From Pseudomonas sp. H1h (GTDB taxonomy: Bacteria > Pseudomonadota > Gammaproteobacteria > Pseudomonadales > Pseudomonadaceae): a DNA stretch of 64,000 bases. Within the stretch, counting starts at the first letter, position 1, and every line of letters starts with the position of its first letter. Of this stretch, positions 26,704-34,440 are shown in pieces. The translations under genes and the position numbers were made by a program. The stretch covers positions 1 through 64,000 of the forward strand of contig NZ_AYMJ01000011.1 in assembly GCF_000633255.1 (NCBI RefSeq). The letters run 5' to 3'. The notes beneath the pieces are model-generated. The model was not told the origin of the DNA and ran no database searches. It saw only the letters and a list, made by a program, of their open reading frames with translations.

Positions 26704-26796
26704 CTGTGGGAGCGGGCTTGCTCGCGAAGGCGGATTTTCAGGCGATTGGACATCGACTGACACGACGCTTTCGCGAGCAAGCCCGCTCCCACAGTG
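26704..26796. repeat. REPIN (inverted REP pair)
   Basis: CTGTGGGAGCGGGCTTGCTC and GAGCAAGCCCGCTCCCACAG, near-perfect mirror arms, lie directly after the RND pump gene. Confidence 0.86.
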
Positions 26797-26877
26797 TCCT
26801 TCGAACAGCCAACCCTGTAGTCATCCCGGACGTCGCTGGGCTAATGTGTCTGAATCATCCAGGCCCATCGAGTTCCC

Positions 26878-27519
26878 ATGCGCTTCCTCGCCCGTACCCA
26901 CCCTCGTCTTTCCGCCGCTGCCCTGGTTGGCCTTGCCACCGGTCTTCTGGTGCCTGCCGAATCCATCGTCGGCAAAGTCCTCATCGGCTGGAACGCCGGC
27001 GTCTGGACCTACCTGATCCTGATGTTCTGGCTGACCGTGCGCGCCAAGGCACCGGACGTTAAACGCATCGCCGTCGTCGAGGACGAAAACGCCGGGTTGG
27101 TGCTGTTCGTGGTGTGTATCGCGGCGTTGGCCAGCCTGGCCGCCATCACGTTGGAACTGGCCGGTACCAAGGATCTGGATACCCATCGCAAACTTCTGCA
27201 TTACGCATTCACCGCCCTCACCGTAGTGGGTTCATGGCTGGTGATCGGAGTGATCTTCTGTGTGCACTACGCGCGCCTGTTTTACACCTGGGACGGCAAG
27301 GAACCGGCCCTGCGTTTTGCCGAAGGCCTGACCACGCCCAACTATTGGGACTTCCTGTATTTCTCGTTCACCATCGGCGTGGCGGTGCAGACTGCGGATG
27401 TCGGCGTCGCTACCCGCGATATTCGCAAGATCGTGTTGGCGCAGTCGCTGATCGGTTTCGTGTTCAATACTGCGATTCTGGGGTTTTCGATCAATATTGC
27501 GGCCGGATTGTTTGGATGA
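26878..27519 (+). CDS. DUF1345 family membrane protein
   Basis: A 213-residue protein with about five hydrophobic segments ([73 protein letters not shown], and the C-terminal [21 protein letters not shown]). The conserved [22 protein letters not shown] segment is characteristic of DUF1345. The family has no agreed function. It lies just outside the left edge of the AT-rich accessory region and keeps the GC-rich codon use of the core genome. Confidence 0.85.
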   Translation: MRFLARTHPRLSAAALVGLATGLLVPAESIVGKVLIGWNAGVWTYLILMFWLTVRAKAPDVKRIAVVEDENAGLVLFVVCIAALASLAAITLELAGTKDLDTHRKLLHYAFTALTVVGSWLVIGVIFCVHYARLFYTWDGKEPALRFAEGLTTPNYWDFLYFSFTIGVAVQTADVGVATRDIRKIVLAQSLIGFVFNTAILGFSINIAAGLFG

Positions 27520-27572
27520 CGCCGTTTCCGCTCTGTATGAGCGCCAGATCTGATTCAAGGCACATAAGAAAT

Positions 27573-27612
27573 CCCCTCTGTAAACTGTCAGGTCTGACAG
27601 TTTACAGAGGGG
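27573..27612. promoter_or_regulatory. 40-bp palindrome with LuxR-type box core
   Basis: Perfect inverted repeat: arm CCCCTCTGTAAACTGTCAG (27573-27591), GT, then the complementary arm (27594-27612). The central 20 bp, AACTGTCAGGTCTGACAGTT, match 15 of 20 positions of the classic las box ACCTGCCAGTTCTGGCAGGT by eye. A possible -10 (CATACT, 27627-27632) puts the box centre near -46 of a promoter for the gene at 27698. It could also fold as a hairpin that ends transcription from the DUF1345 gene, though no T-run follows. Confidence 0.6.
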
Positions 27613-27697
27613 TCTAATTGGGCTTCCATACTACATCCAGAATTAGGACTGCCCAGTCTTTGGATGCTTACAATCCCTCTAGTCTGGAGATAACCTC

Positions 27698-28198
27698 ATG
27701 AACTGCGCCTTGAATCTCAATCCGTCTATCCTGCAAGCCAACGACCCAGCATTTCTTTCTGCAACCATCAATGGTGGCACTGATTCTCACCTGCGCATTA
27801 TCAAAGTTCCCGAACCCCTCAACTTTAACTCGACTTCTACTCCGTCGTTGGAGTGGAAAACTTATCCTCAAGGTGAGGTATTGGTGCTCAGTGCCGGACA
27901 CACCAGCAACGGCACGACTGTTCGTTTTGAAATCGTTTTTTTTGTTGAACCTCTGTCAGGTCAATATCCAATATCGGAAGACAGTGACCGTAATGCATTG
28001 ACTTATTACTCCGACCCTGTAGAAGGCACCTTGCACAAAGGCATCGAAGGTACCCTTGACCTCAAGTACGACGAAATCAACGGGACATTGCACGGCACGT
28101 TCTATGGCAAGTTTGATCACGGCGGTGTAGACGGTCATGGTTCATTCCCGATCAATGGCGAATTCCATGCATACGGCTGCCAATGGACAAAAAATTAA
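27698..28198 (+). CDS. Hypothetical beta-rich protein, family not recognised
   Basis: A 166-residue protein without signal peptide or membrane segment. A GGAG ribosome site lies 8 nt before the ATG. Composition is rich in Thr, Ser, Asn, Gly and alternating hydrophobics (STPSLEWKTYPQGEVLVLSA, TTVRFEIVFFVEPLSG), suggesting an all-beta fold. The C-terminal half has repeated G-T-L phrases (VEGTLHKGIEGTLDLKYDEI, INGTLHGTFYGKFDHGGVDG). I do not recognise a family. AT-richer DNA than the neighbours, and the LuxR-box-like palindrome upstream, group it with the autotransporter region. It converges on the autotransporter gene at a shared terminator. Confidence 0.75.
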   Translation: MNCALNLNPSILQANDPAFLSATINGGTDSHLRIIKVPEPLNFNSTSTPSLEWKTYPQGEVLVLSAGHTSNGTTVRFEIVFFVEPLSGQYPISEDSDRNALTYYSDPVEGTLHKGIEGTLDLKYDEINGTLHGTFYGKFDHGGVDGHGSFPINGEFHAYGCQWTKN

Positions 28199-28217
28199 AA
28201 TAAACAAAAATCGCCAA

Positions 28218-28249
28218 AAAAAAAGGAAGCTCTAACGCTTCCTTTTTTT
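28218..28249. terminator. Bidirectional rho-independent terminator
   Basis: AAAAAAAGGAAGC, loop TCTAAC, then GCTTCCTTTTTTT: a 13-bp stem with A and T runs on both sides, between two convergent genes. Confidence 0.92.
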
Positions 28250-28261
28250 GGCATGGTGGTT

Positions 28262-30931
28262 TTAAAAGTTGTAGCTCAGGCCAACACTACCGCCTAACTC
28301 CTGATCTATTTTACTGCCCTGACTTGTACTGACTTCTGCATAGACCTGCCATTTATTGTTCACCGGTATCCAGTTGACCCCACCCGTCAGTTCCAGGCTC
28401 GTGCTCGACAAATCATTATTGAAATCAGTTTCGTTGACGCTCACGCGATTATTATTGACGAACTCATGGCTGACTGCCGCACGCAACCGCGGTTGCAACT
28501 TGCTGCCATTATCGAGCGTTACTTCCCGGCCGACTGTCATGCCAGCCTTGCCGAGTAATGATCGAGTCTGATCATTGTTCACCTGCAGGCCATTGTCCAG
28601 ACTGTAGTTTTTTCCCTGAACAGCGGCGACGCCAACCTGGACGGATGGTTCGATGAAGTAGCCCTTGCTCATAGCAATGTGTTTACCCGCCTCAAACGAT
28701 CCGCTCAGGCCGAGATTATTGAAATCACCTTTCGTACGCGTGTCATCGCTCAGGGTGACCTTGACGTCATTATTGAAGCGGTTGACCTTGGCTACAGTAT
28801 CCACGTAGTAGCCGGTTGCCTGGTCGAACCAGGTCAGATATGTGCCCAGATACACACTGTCGATCGAGCCGGAGCTGCCGCGGGAAAGATTAAGATTGGT
28901 TGTGCTATAACCGCCGAATACACCAATTAACCACTGACCATCGCCGAATGGCAACGGTGTATCGGCCCCAAGCGAAACACCTGTCTGGTTTTGCTTGTAA
29001 CCGTCGCCGTAGGCGCTCTTGACGTTGTACTGATTACCATAAGTACGAATCCAGATACCGTAAGCACCGCCCTCACCGTCATTGTCCAAAGTACCCGCTG
29101 AACGAGCCTGGGGCTGGGTACCAGCCATGCGCCGATCGCCAAGGCGGGTGTTGAGCGTAGTCATTTCCGAATAAATGACGGTCGGTGCAGTACCGGCGAT
29201 GGCCATTGCGGTTTTGGAACCGGTGCTCGGTGTGGTTGCATCGGGTTGCAGGTACAAACCTTCGCCCTCCTTCACCAGCTTGTAGGCCAGAGCACCGACG
29301 TCCACCTGGCCGTTTTTCAACGAAAATTGCGCATCACCAGAGGCTATGTTGCCCACTTTGACCGGCACGCCGCTGACTGGCTCACTGGCCGTGGCTGCTA
29401 CCACCAGTTGGTGTTGCCCCGTTGCCGATTGCGTGACATTCAGAAAATCGGTGTTGCCGGTGGCCAGGTCAGTGCCCATCAGAAACCGTCCGTTACCGGA
29501 CAGGTTGGCGACATCCAGCCGGCCAAACGCTTCATTGGTGCCCAAACGAACAGCGCTGTCACCCTGCATTGTCAGGCTGCCAAGCGTGTTATTGCCGACC
29601 ATATTCCATTGCGCGCCACGATTGAGGGCCATTTCGCGAACGCCGGTGACCGCACCGGTGAAGATCGCATGGTTGTCCAGCGCCACTACTCCAGCGCCAG
29701 AGCTCTGAATATTACCGATCATTACGCTTTGCGTATCGAGCGTGACAGAGTCCACATTGGCTAAGTTACCGTTCAGGTTTGAAGCATTCTTCAACACCAC
29801 ACTCGCATTTTCGCCTGTGCCTTGGATATTGCCCGTCAGGGTGCTTCGGGTGTCGAGCATCACAGTGCCTGCATTCACTACATTACCGTTCAGGTTTGAA
29901 GCATTCTTCAATTCCACACTGGCGTTTTCGCCCGTGCCCTGAACGTTGCCTGTCAGCGTGCTTCGGGTATCCAGAACAACCGAGTTCACGTTGAACAGAC
30001 TGCCAGCCAGGCTGGCAGTGTTCTGCAGGAGCACACTGGCGCTGCCTCCATTGGCAACGTCGATATTGCCGGTCAGCTGGCTATTGTCGACCTGGAATCG
30101 GACAGCACCACCATCAATCACTTCGAGGATATTACCGTTGCCGCCAATCAGGCTGGATCCATTGCGAACATCAATCAGAACCGGCTGATCGGCCGGGCTC
30201 GCAAAGTTCACGCTGATCGCCGCACCTGTAAGACCCTGAATGGTTGAACCGTCCACCGTCAATCGGCCTTGCCCAGCTAAAGCGGCGGGCGTGTCTTGCT
30301 CAAACATGACACCATTAAGATCTCCGACGACACGGCTATCCGCGCTGACATTGGCAGTGCCCCCCAGCAACGTGAGGCCAACACCCTGAGGATCGGTTGC
30401 GATTGCCCGGCTGTTGATCAGGTTCAGAGTGCTCAATGACGTGACCGCGGCCCCGTAAATTCCGCCTTGCAAAGTGCTGTCGGTTACCGTTGCAGTTGAG
30501 CCGCCAGGCGCAGACAAGTCCCTTGCCAGTGCCAATGCAGTGCCTTGGCTGGTCAAAGTGCTACCTGTGATAGTGGCAGTGCTGTCGATCAGTGACACTG
30601 CCGTGTCGAAGCCGCTGCTGGTGACAGTGGATCGGGACAGATTGACCTGAGCCTCGGATGAAGCTTCGATTGGCGCGGTGACGGCAGCAGCGGCATTCAA
30701 CGTGCCGCCGTTGAGCGAAATGTTTAAAGTCTGCGTAGCATCAAGATTCAGCACGGCGGTGCCGGGCACGGTCCATGCCTCAGGTACTACAGGGCCGGAG
30801 ACCGTTGCGACTTCTCCCGGTAAAAGCGTTCGCGCATATACGTAATCGGGAGCGATCAACAGCGTAGCGGCCCAGGAAAGTGCACCTGCACATTTCAACG
30901 ATGTAAGTCCCGACGTCTTTTCTAACTTCAT
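28262..30931 (-). CDS. Autotransporter (type Va) with repeat-bearing passenger
   Basis: An 889-residue protein. A signal peptide lies at about residues 1-34 (KCAGALSWAATLLIAPDYVYA). The passenger (about 35-590) is Ser/Thr/Asn/Gly-rich and beta-helix-like, with 39-residue repeats around residues 310-390 (SNLNGN, LDTRSTLTGN, IQGTGENASV). It ends in a pertactin-like segment, then a C-terminal beta-barrel of about 280 residues from YGIWIRTYGNQYN to the final LGGSVGLSYNF, with the terminal Phe expected for Bam-dependent insertion. The passenger should be displayed on or released from the surface. No protease triad is seen, so adhesion or another binding role is more likely. It is AT-richer than the core genes and lies downstream of the two module-repeat proteins on the same strand. 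Confidence 0.9.
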   Translation of the reverse strand: MKLEKTSGLTSLKCAGALSWAATLLIAPDYVYARTLLPGEVATVSGPVVPEAWTVPGTAVLNLDATQTLNISLNGGTLNAAAAVTAPIEASSEAQVNLSRSTVTSSGFDTAVSLIDSTATITGSTLTSQGTALALARDLSAPGGSTATVTDSTLQGGIYGAAVTSLSTLNLINSRAIATDPQGVGLTLLGGTANVSADSRVVGDLNGVMFEQDTPAALAGQGRLTVDGSTIQGLTGAAISVNFASPADQPVLIDVRNGSSLIGGNGNILEVIDGGAVRFQVDNSQLTGNIDVANGGSASVLLQNTASLAGSLFNVNSVVLDTRSTLTGNVQGTGENASVELKNASNLNGNVVNAGTVMLDTRSTLTGNIQGTGENASVVLKNASNLNGNLANVDSVTLDTQSVMIGNIQSSGAGVVALDNHAIFTGAVTGVREMALNRGAQWNMVGNNTLGSLTMQGDSAVRLGTNEAFGRLDVANLSGNGRFLMGTDLATGNTDFLNVTQSATGQHQLVVAATASEPVSGVPVKVGNIASGDAQFSLKNGQVDVGALAYKLVKEGEGLYLQPDATTPSTGSKTAMAIAGTAPTVIYSEMTTLNTRLGDRRMAGTQPQARSAGTLDNDGEGGAYGIWIRTYGNQYNVKSAYGDGYKQNQTGVSLGADTPLPFGDGQWLIGVFGGYSTTNLNLSRGSSGSIDSVYLGTYLTWFDQATGYYVDTVAKVNRFNNDVKVTLSDDTRTKGDFNNLGLSGSFEAGKHIAMSKGYFIEPSVQVGVAAVQGKNYSLDNGLQVNNDQTRSLLGKAGMTVGREVTLDNGSKLQPRLRAAVSHEFVNNNRVSVNETDFNNDLSSTSLELTGGVNWIPVNNKWQVYAEVSTSQGSKIDQELGGSVGLSYNF
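29766..29999. repeat. 117-bp tandem repeat inside the autotransporter gene
   Basis: TTACCGTTCAGGTTTGAAGC recurs at 29766 and 29883, a period of 117 bp, equal to 39 codons. The intervening sequence is closely similar, and a further partial, more diverged copy follows. This keeps frame and can change passenger length by slippage. Confidence 0.85.
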
Positions 30932-31120
30932 GGCACACTTCTCTTTAATAGATGTGGCGACGGCAGACAGTGGGTTTCAACAGAAATGCCAACCGACGTC
31001 CGTCAATGGCGCCGGAGAATACCTACAAGTCAGAATCTTCTCTGTAGGACTCGTCCTTTTTTTCAGTGGGATTAATTGCCCGCATGTAACGAGCGAAATA
31101 TTTTTAAAATACGAAGGCGT

Positions 31121-31142
31121 GCCGGGAGAAAACTCTCCCGGC
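31121..31142. terminator. Intercistronic hairpin before the autotransporter gene
   Basis: GCCGGGAGA, loop AAAC, TCTCCCGGC: a perfect 9-bp GC-rich stem just past the end of the 31169-33268 gene. There is no T-run on the minus strand, so it may be a weak terminator or an mRNA-stabilising hairpin. The rest of the gap 30943-31168 shows nothing else that I can support. Confidence 0.5.
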
Positions 31143-31168
31143 GACGCATTTCCGGTTTTACAAAAAGC

Positions 31169-33268
31169 TTATGGCGTCGGCAGCCAGCCTGGCTCGCTTT
31201 CGCAATACTTGAAGTCAGCGTTGAGCAAATAAATCGTCATTTGCTTTACCACCGAACTAGACACGATCGGCGTTGAATACCAGACTTTTACATAGCCCGC
31301 ATAAAACTCGCTGTCGTCCGGTGTTGCAGGAGGGGGGGCAGGCACATTTCGAATGACCGGGTCATATGGTCCCACATCAAAGATCATCCCGTTGATCAGT
31401 TCTGCTGCACTGATCCGGCGGGTACTGGTGAACTCAGTGTCCGCAGGCGCTGGTGTGAGATAGTCATCCGTGCGGAACCCACGCCAGTTGAAGGTGATTT
31501 CCATGTCCTGGACAAAATGGTCATTGGGCGGAATACGGAATCGCGCGAAACGGGTTGGAGCGGTCAGGCTATTGCAGATGATGAACTCATCCGGGGTGCC
31601 CGTGTCTTCCGCGGGCCTTACAAACTCGGGGGCATCAAGGATGATGACCACTGTATCGACTGTCAGTTTCGTTTTAGCGGCTTCCTGTAAGTTGTTACGA
31701 TTCGGGTTTTCCAGTTCCCACGATACATCTTTCTCGCCCAGACCACCCGGGCCAAGAATGGCGTAAGGCAAGCCAAGTTGGATGATTGTGTTGACATTGG
31801 CAGTGGTCAACGGCTCCGATACCACAACCACCTCCCCTGCATCCCCCTTGAAACGAACTGTCACCAGATCTCCAGGTAACGGGTCCGGCCACACTCCGCC
31901 ACTCACGGGGGAAAGGTCAATATAGATAGTTGCTGTCTGATTCACATCCTGCGGGCCAAGCAGATTGTCCACAACAGGAGGTTGTCCGCGCACGATCAAC
32001 GGTTTGAGTTCGGGGTTGACCTCGTCGGGAGGGTTGACAGGATCGATGGGGTAGGGATTGCCTACCACCGAATAGTCCGTATTGATCAGTTTTGACGAAG
32101 TGCTAATAGAGATACCACCGCGTAACAGATCCGCTGTTACGATTACAGGCACTTCGAAGTTTGTACCAGTCTGATTCAGAAAGTACTCAGCGCTCAGCGT
32201 TGCCCAACTGATGACAAAGGTCACAGATGAATCCGATCCGAATGACCGATCCTGCGCAGTTTGACTACCCCATTGAAGGCTTACGATGTCCGTATTCAGA
32301 GTATTCGTCGGACGGAGCACCATTACCGTGACGCCGAGACGCACGTCCGGCAGGTCAATCAGGTTATCTCTCTCCGCCAATGGAATGATTGGAGACGCGA
32401 GAATTGGCAGCGGCAGGAACAACACATTTCGATAGTTGACTGACCAACTGCTGAAGTTCCCTGAAACGTCCGTCAAGCGGAACCATATCTGCACCCTGCC
32501 CGTGATTACAGCTCTTAGCACGTGCAATGGAACCTCCACCTCACCGCTGACCGGGATCGGCGCGTCCCAGATGGGTGCCACTGCCGGTGGATCAGTGCGG
32601 GTGCCAGCTGCATAGAGAGTCAGCCGATCCGTTGTCTGGAAGTTGGAATAAGTTGTATCGATCGCAACCTTCAGACCGTTCGGGTTGTTTGCTGCGAACT
32701 CGTCATCAATGGTCGTGCCAACGCCCGGAGCGTTGGGGAAGGTCACCAGCGGGACTGACTTGGCGCCAGGCGTCGCTCCCGGGTTGGGACCTGTCTGAGT
32801 CGGTTTGGCTTGCCAAGGCGCAGTGCGGTCAATGAAAAACTGTACGACATCAGAGGACAACTGATTGAGGTTGCGTTGATACAGGGCAATCCTGACCCAG
32901 ATCGGCGTTGGACCCGCCGGCGTTGCATCTTCACCCAGAAAGCTGGCGGGCACCTCGACTATAAAGGTGGCAGGTCTGCCTGCAACCGGGCCGAGAGAGA
33001 CGCGAGGGACCGTTGTGAAATCACTGTTGGCCGGATTCGGGGGGGGCGCCGTTCGAGTGACCTGCACTGATACCGAATCGGCGTCATGGGGAGTCGTCCA
33101 GGTAGTCGTCGAGATTTCCAGTAAGAGATTACGTCCTACAGGAATAGCGTCGATTGGAATCAAATTTCCGGCAGGACCACGGCCATCCGGCAATACGGGA
33201 AGCGGTGCCAACAAAACCCCGACACTGCTACCTGATACGCCTGTTTCTTTATCCTGATAAATCGTCAT
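31169..33268 (-). CDS. Repeat-module protein of unknown function (five beta-type modules)
   Basis: About 699 residues. I start at MTIYQDKETG because GGAG lies 6 nt before it; two ATGs 12-15 bp upstream lack a ribosome site. No signal peptide or membrane helix is seen. Five modules of about 115-150 residues each contain a strand phrase of the form D-x-(I/V/L)-x-(L/V/F): DSVSVQV (64), DRLTLYAAG (214), DIVSLQWGS (327), DLVTVRFKG (467) and DMEITFNWRG (588). Each follows a proline-rich linker. This looks like an Ig/FN3-like beta-sandwich array. The N-terminus (TGVSGSSVGVLLAPLPVL) resembles that of the 291-residue neighbour, so they are paralogues. It is upstream of the autotransporter. Function unknown. 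Confidence 0.8.
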   Translation of the reverse strand: MTIYQDKETGVSGSSVGVLLAPLPVLPDGRGPAGNLIPIDAIPVGRNLLLEISTTTWTTPHDADSVSVQVTRTAPPPNPANSDFTTVPRVSLGPVAGRPATFIVEVPASFLGEDATPAGPTPIWVRIALYQRNLNQLSSDVVQFFIDRTAPWQAKPTQTGPNPGATPGAKSVPLVTFPNAPGVGTTIDDEFAANNPNGLKVAIDTTYSNFQTTDRLTLYAAGTRTDPPAVAPIWDAPIPVSGEVEVPLHVLRAVITGRVQIWFRLTDVSGNFSSWSVNYRNVLFLPLPILASPIIPLAERDNLIDLPDVRLGVTVMVLRPTNTLNTDIVSLQWGSQTAQDRSFGSDSSVTFVISWATLSAEYFLNQTGTNFEVPVIVTADLLRGGISISTSSKLINTDYSVVGNPYPIDPVNPPDEVNPELKPLIVRGQPPVVDNLLGPQDVNQTATIYIDLSPVSGGVWPDPLPGDLVTVRFKGDAGEVVVVSEPLTTANVNTIIQLGLPYAILGPGGLGEKDVSWELENPNRNNLQEAAKTKLTVDTVVIILDAPEFVRPAEDTGTPDEFIICNSLTAPTRFARFRIPPNDHFVQDMEITFNWRGFRTDDYLTPAPADTEFTSTRRISAAELINGMIFDVGPYDPVIRNVPAPPPATPDDSEFYAGYVKVWYSTPIVSSSVVKQMTIYLLNADFKYCESEPGWLPTP

Positions 33269-33336
33269 TTTTTTCTCCATCATGAGGAAAGTTCAAAACA
33301 CCCTTGCGTGCCCAACACATTACTCAACCAACTTCT

Positions 33337-34212
33337 TCAGTACCCTGAACTTTTTATGTGTCCGTTCAGATACGCCATTGAATCTGCACTGTCACAGTAT
33401 CCTTGGTGTCCCGACCGTACTCGATCTATCTTCACTACACTTTCAAAAGACCGATAAACAGCAATACCGCCACGCGTCAGCCGATAACTGGCAACCGCCG
33501 AGTGATTATTTTTCATGGGTTCGATGTACGGAACAAACGGCTGAATCACGATAGGCAGGGCTAGCCTGTCGGTGATATCCGTGGCGCTCAAGTTTTTAGT
33601 GAATGTATAAACGGGCGTCAGCGGGGTGCCGGTTCCGTTCAGTGAATTCCAGCCTTGCCAGTACAACTCGATGACATCAAGTGCCAGAAACCGATCATTA
33701 AAAGCAATGACAACGCGGATGCCTTCCCAGACAAACAAGGCACCTGGTTCAGGCGGGGATTTCTTGGTGCAATTGATATAACCATAAATATTAGCATCTG
33801 GATAATTTGGACCTGGAAGCACTTGTTCCGGGGCAAAACTCAAGCGGCGATTGGGCGACGTAGAAGGATTGATCGAATAGACAATATAAAAAATTTCAAA
33901 CGTCGTAAGATTCGGAAGTAATGCCGCAGCAACTTCAATAAAAAACTCCGGAGCTGCATCCTGAGCACGATAAGTACGCGAAACAACTGGAGCAACCGTC
34001 CCCACGACATAGATTTCAACCCGGTCGATCCGCGCGTCGATGGGAAACGCAGGCCAGCGGTCAATGATCACCACAATGCCTTTCAGCTTTGCGTCATCCG
34101 GTAACGTACCGCCGGGATCGGCAGGGTCGACTCCTTGTACTCTCGGAGCGTTAAGCAATATTCCCGCTCCGGAAACACCGGCATCAGTGGACATGTCGCC
34201 AGGCGTTGGCAT
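33337..34212 (-). CDS. Repeat-module protein of unknown function (two beta-type modules)
   Basis: A 291-residue protein, first gene of the minus-strand group in this region. A GGGAG ribosome site lies 7 nt before the ATG. No signal peptide. Two modules resemble those of the 699-residue neighbour: DRVEIYVVG near residue 63 and DVIELYWQGWNS near 180. The start (AGVSGAGILLNAPRV) parallels the neighbour's TGVSGSSVGVLLAPLPV. The C-terminus (SGHQGYCDSADSMAYLNGH) is unlike the modules. It starts 78 bp from the centre of a LuxR-box-like palindrome. Not recognised as a known family. Confidence 0.78.
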   Translation of the reverse strand: MPTPGDMSTDAGVSGAGILLNAPRVQGVDPADPGGTLPDDAKLKGIVVIIDRWPAFPIDARIDRVEIYVVGTVAPVVSRTYRAQDAAPEFFIEVAAALLPNLTTFEIFYIVYSINPSTSPNRRLSFAPEQVLPGPNYPDANIYGYINCTKKSPPEPGALFVWEGIRVVIAFNDRFLALDVIELYWQGWNSLNGTGTPLTPVYTFTKNLSATDITDRLALPIVIQPFVPYIEPMKNNHSAVASYRLTRGGIAVYRSFESVVKIDRVRSGHQGYCDSADSMAYLNGHIKSSGY

Positions 34213-34253
34213 GGTTGAACTCCCGCTGTTGAATCACTCATTACCTGAAGGAA

Positions 34254-34298
34254 ATTAGGCACCTGTCCGAGGCGCCTGCCTACTGTCAGATCTGACAG
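34254..34298 (-). promoter_or_regulatory. LuxR-type box and putative promoter for the module-protein genes
   Basis: CTGTCAGATCTGACAG (34283-34298) is a perfect 16-bp palindrome. The 20-bp window around it matches 15 of 20 positions of the las box ACCTGCCAGTTCTGGCAGGT by eye. On the minus strand CCTAAT (34254-34259) could be the -10, giving a start near 34247 and a box centre near -43, the usual place for an activating LuxR-type protein. Confidence 0.55.
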
Positions 34299-34386
34299 GT
34301 ACTCCGACCGCCTGTCGGGAACAGGCTGAGTCCTACTGAGCGAAACGATGGGAGATGATTGACGGCGGGACACTTATGAGGTTTCC

Positions 34387-34400
34387 TGAAACCGGTTTCA
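34387..34400. promoter_or_regulatory. PtxS operator upstream of ptxS
   Basis: TGAAACCGGTTTCA, a perfect 14-bp palindrome identical to the PtxS operator known from P. putida and P. aeruginosa, lies 40 bp before the ptxS start, consistent with autorepression. Confidence 0.9.
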
Positions 34401-34440
34401 TCGTCATTGAAATGTATAACGCCAATAAAAGGTTCAAACC

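Noticed and set aside
22645..26763. A very long open frame of 1372 codons on the minus strand, opposite the RND genes
   Set aside because: It is the antisense reading of high-GC codons in the adaptor and pump genes: low-complexity His/Arg/Gln/Asp composition, no family motif, and it runs into REP sequence at its start.
27573..34300. The AT-rich block as a transposon with the palindromes as terminal inverted repeats
   Set aside because: Each palindrome is itself symmetric and sits at promoter distance from a gene; no transposase and no target-site duplication can be seen. Horizontal acquisition is still possible.
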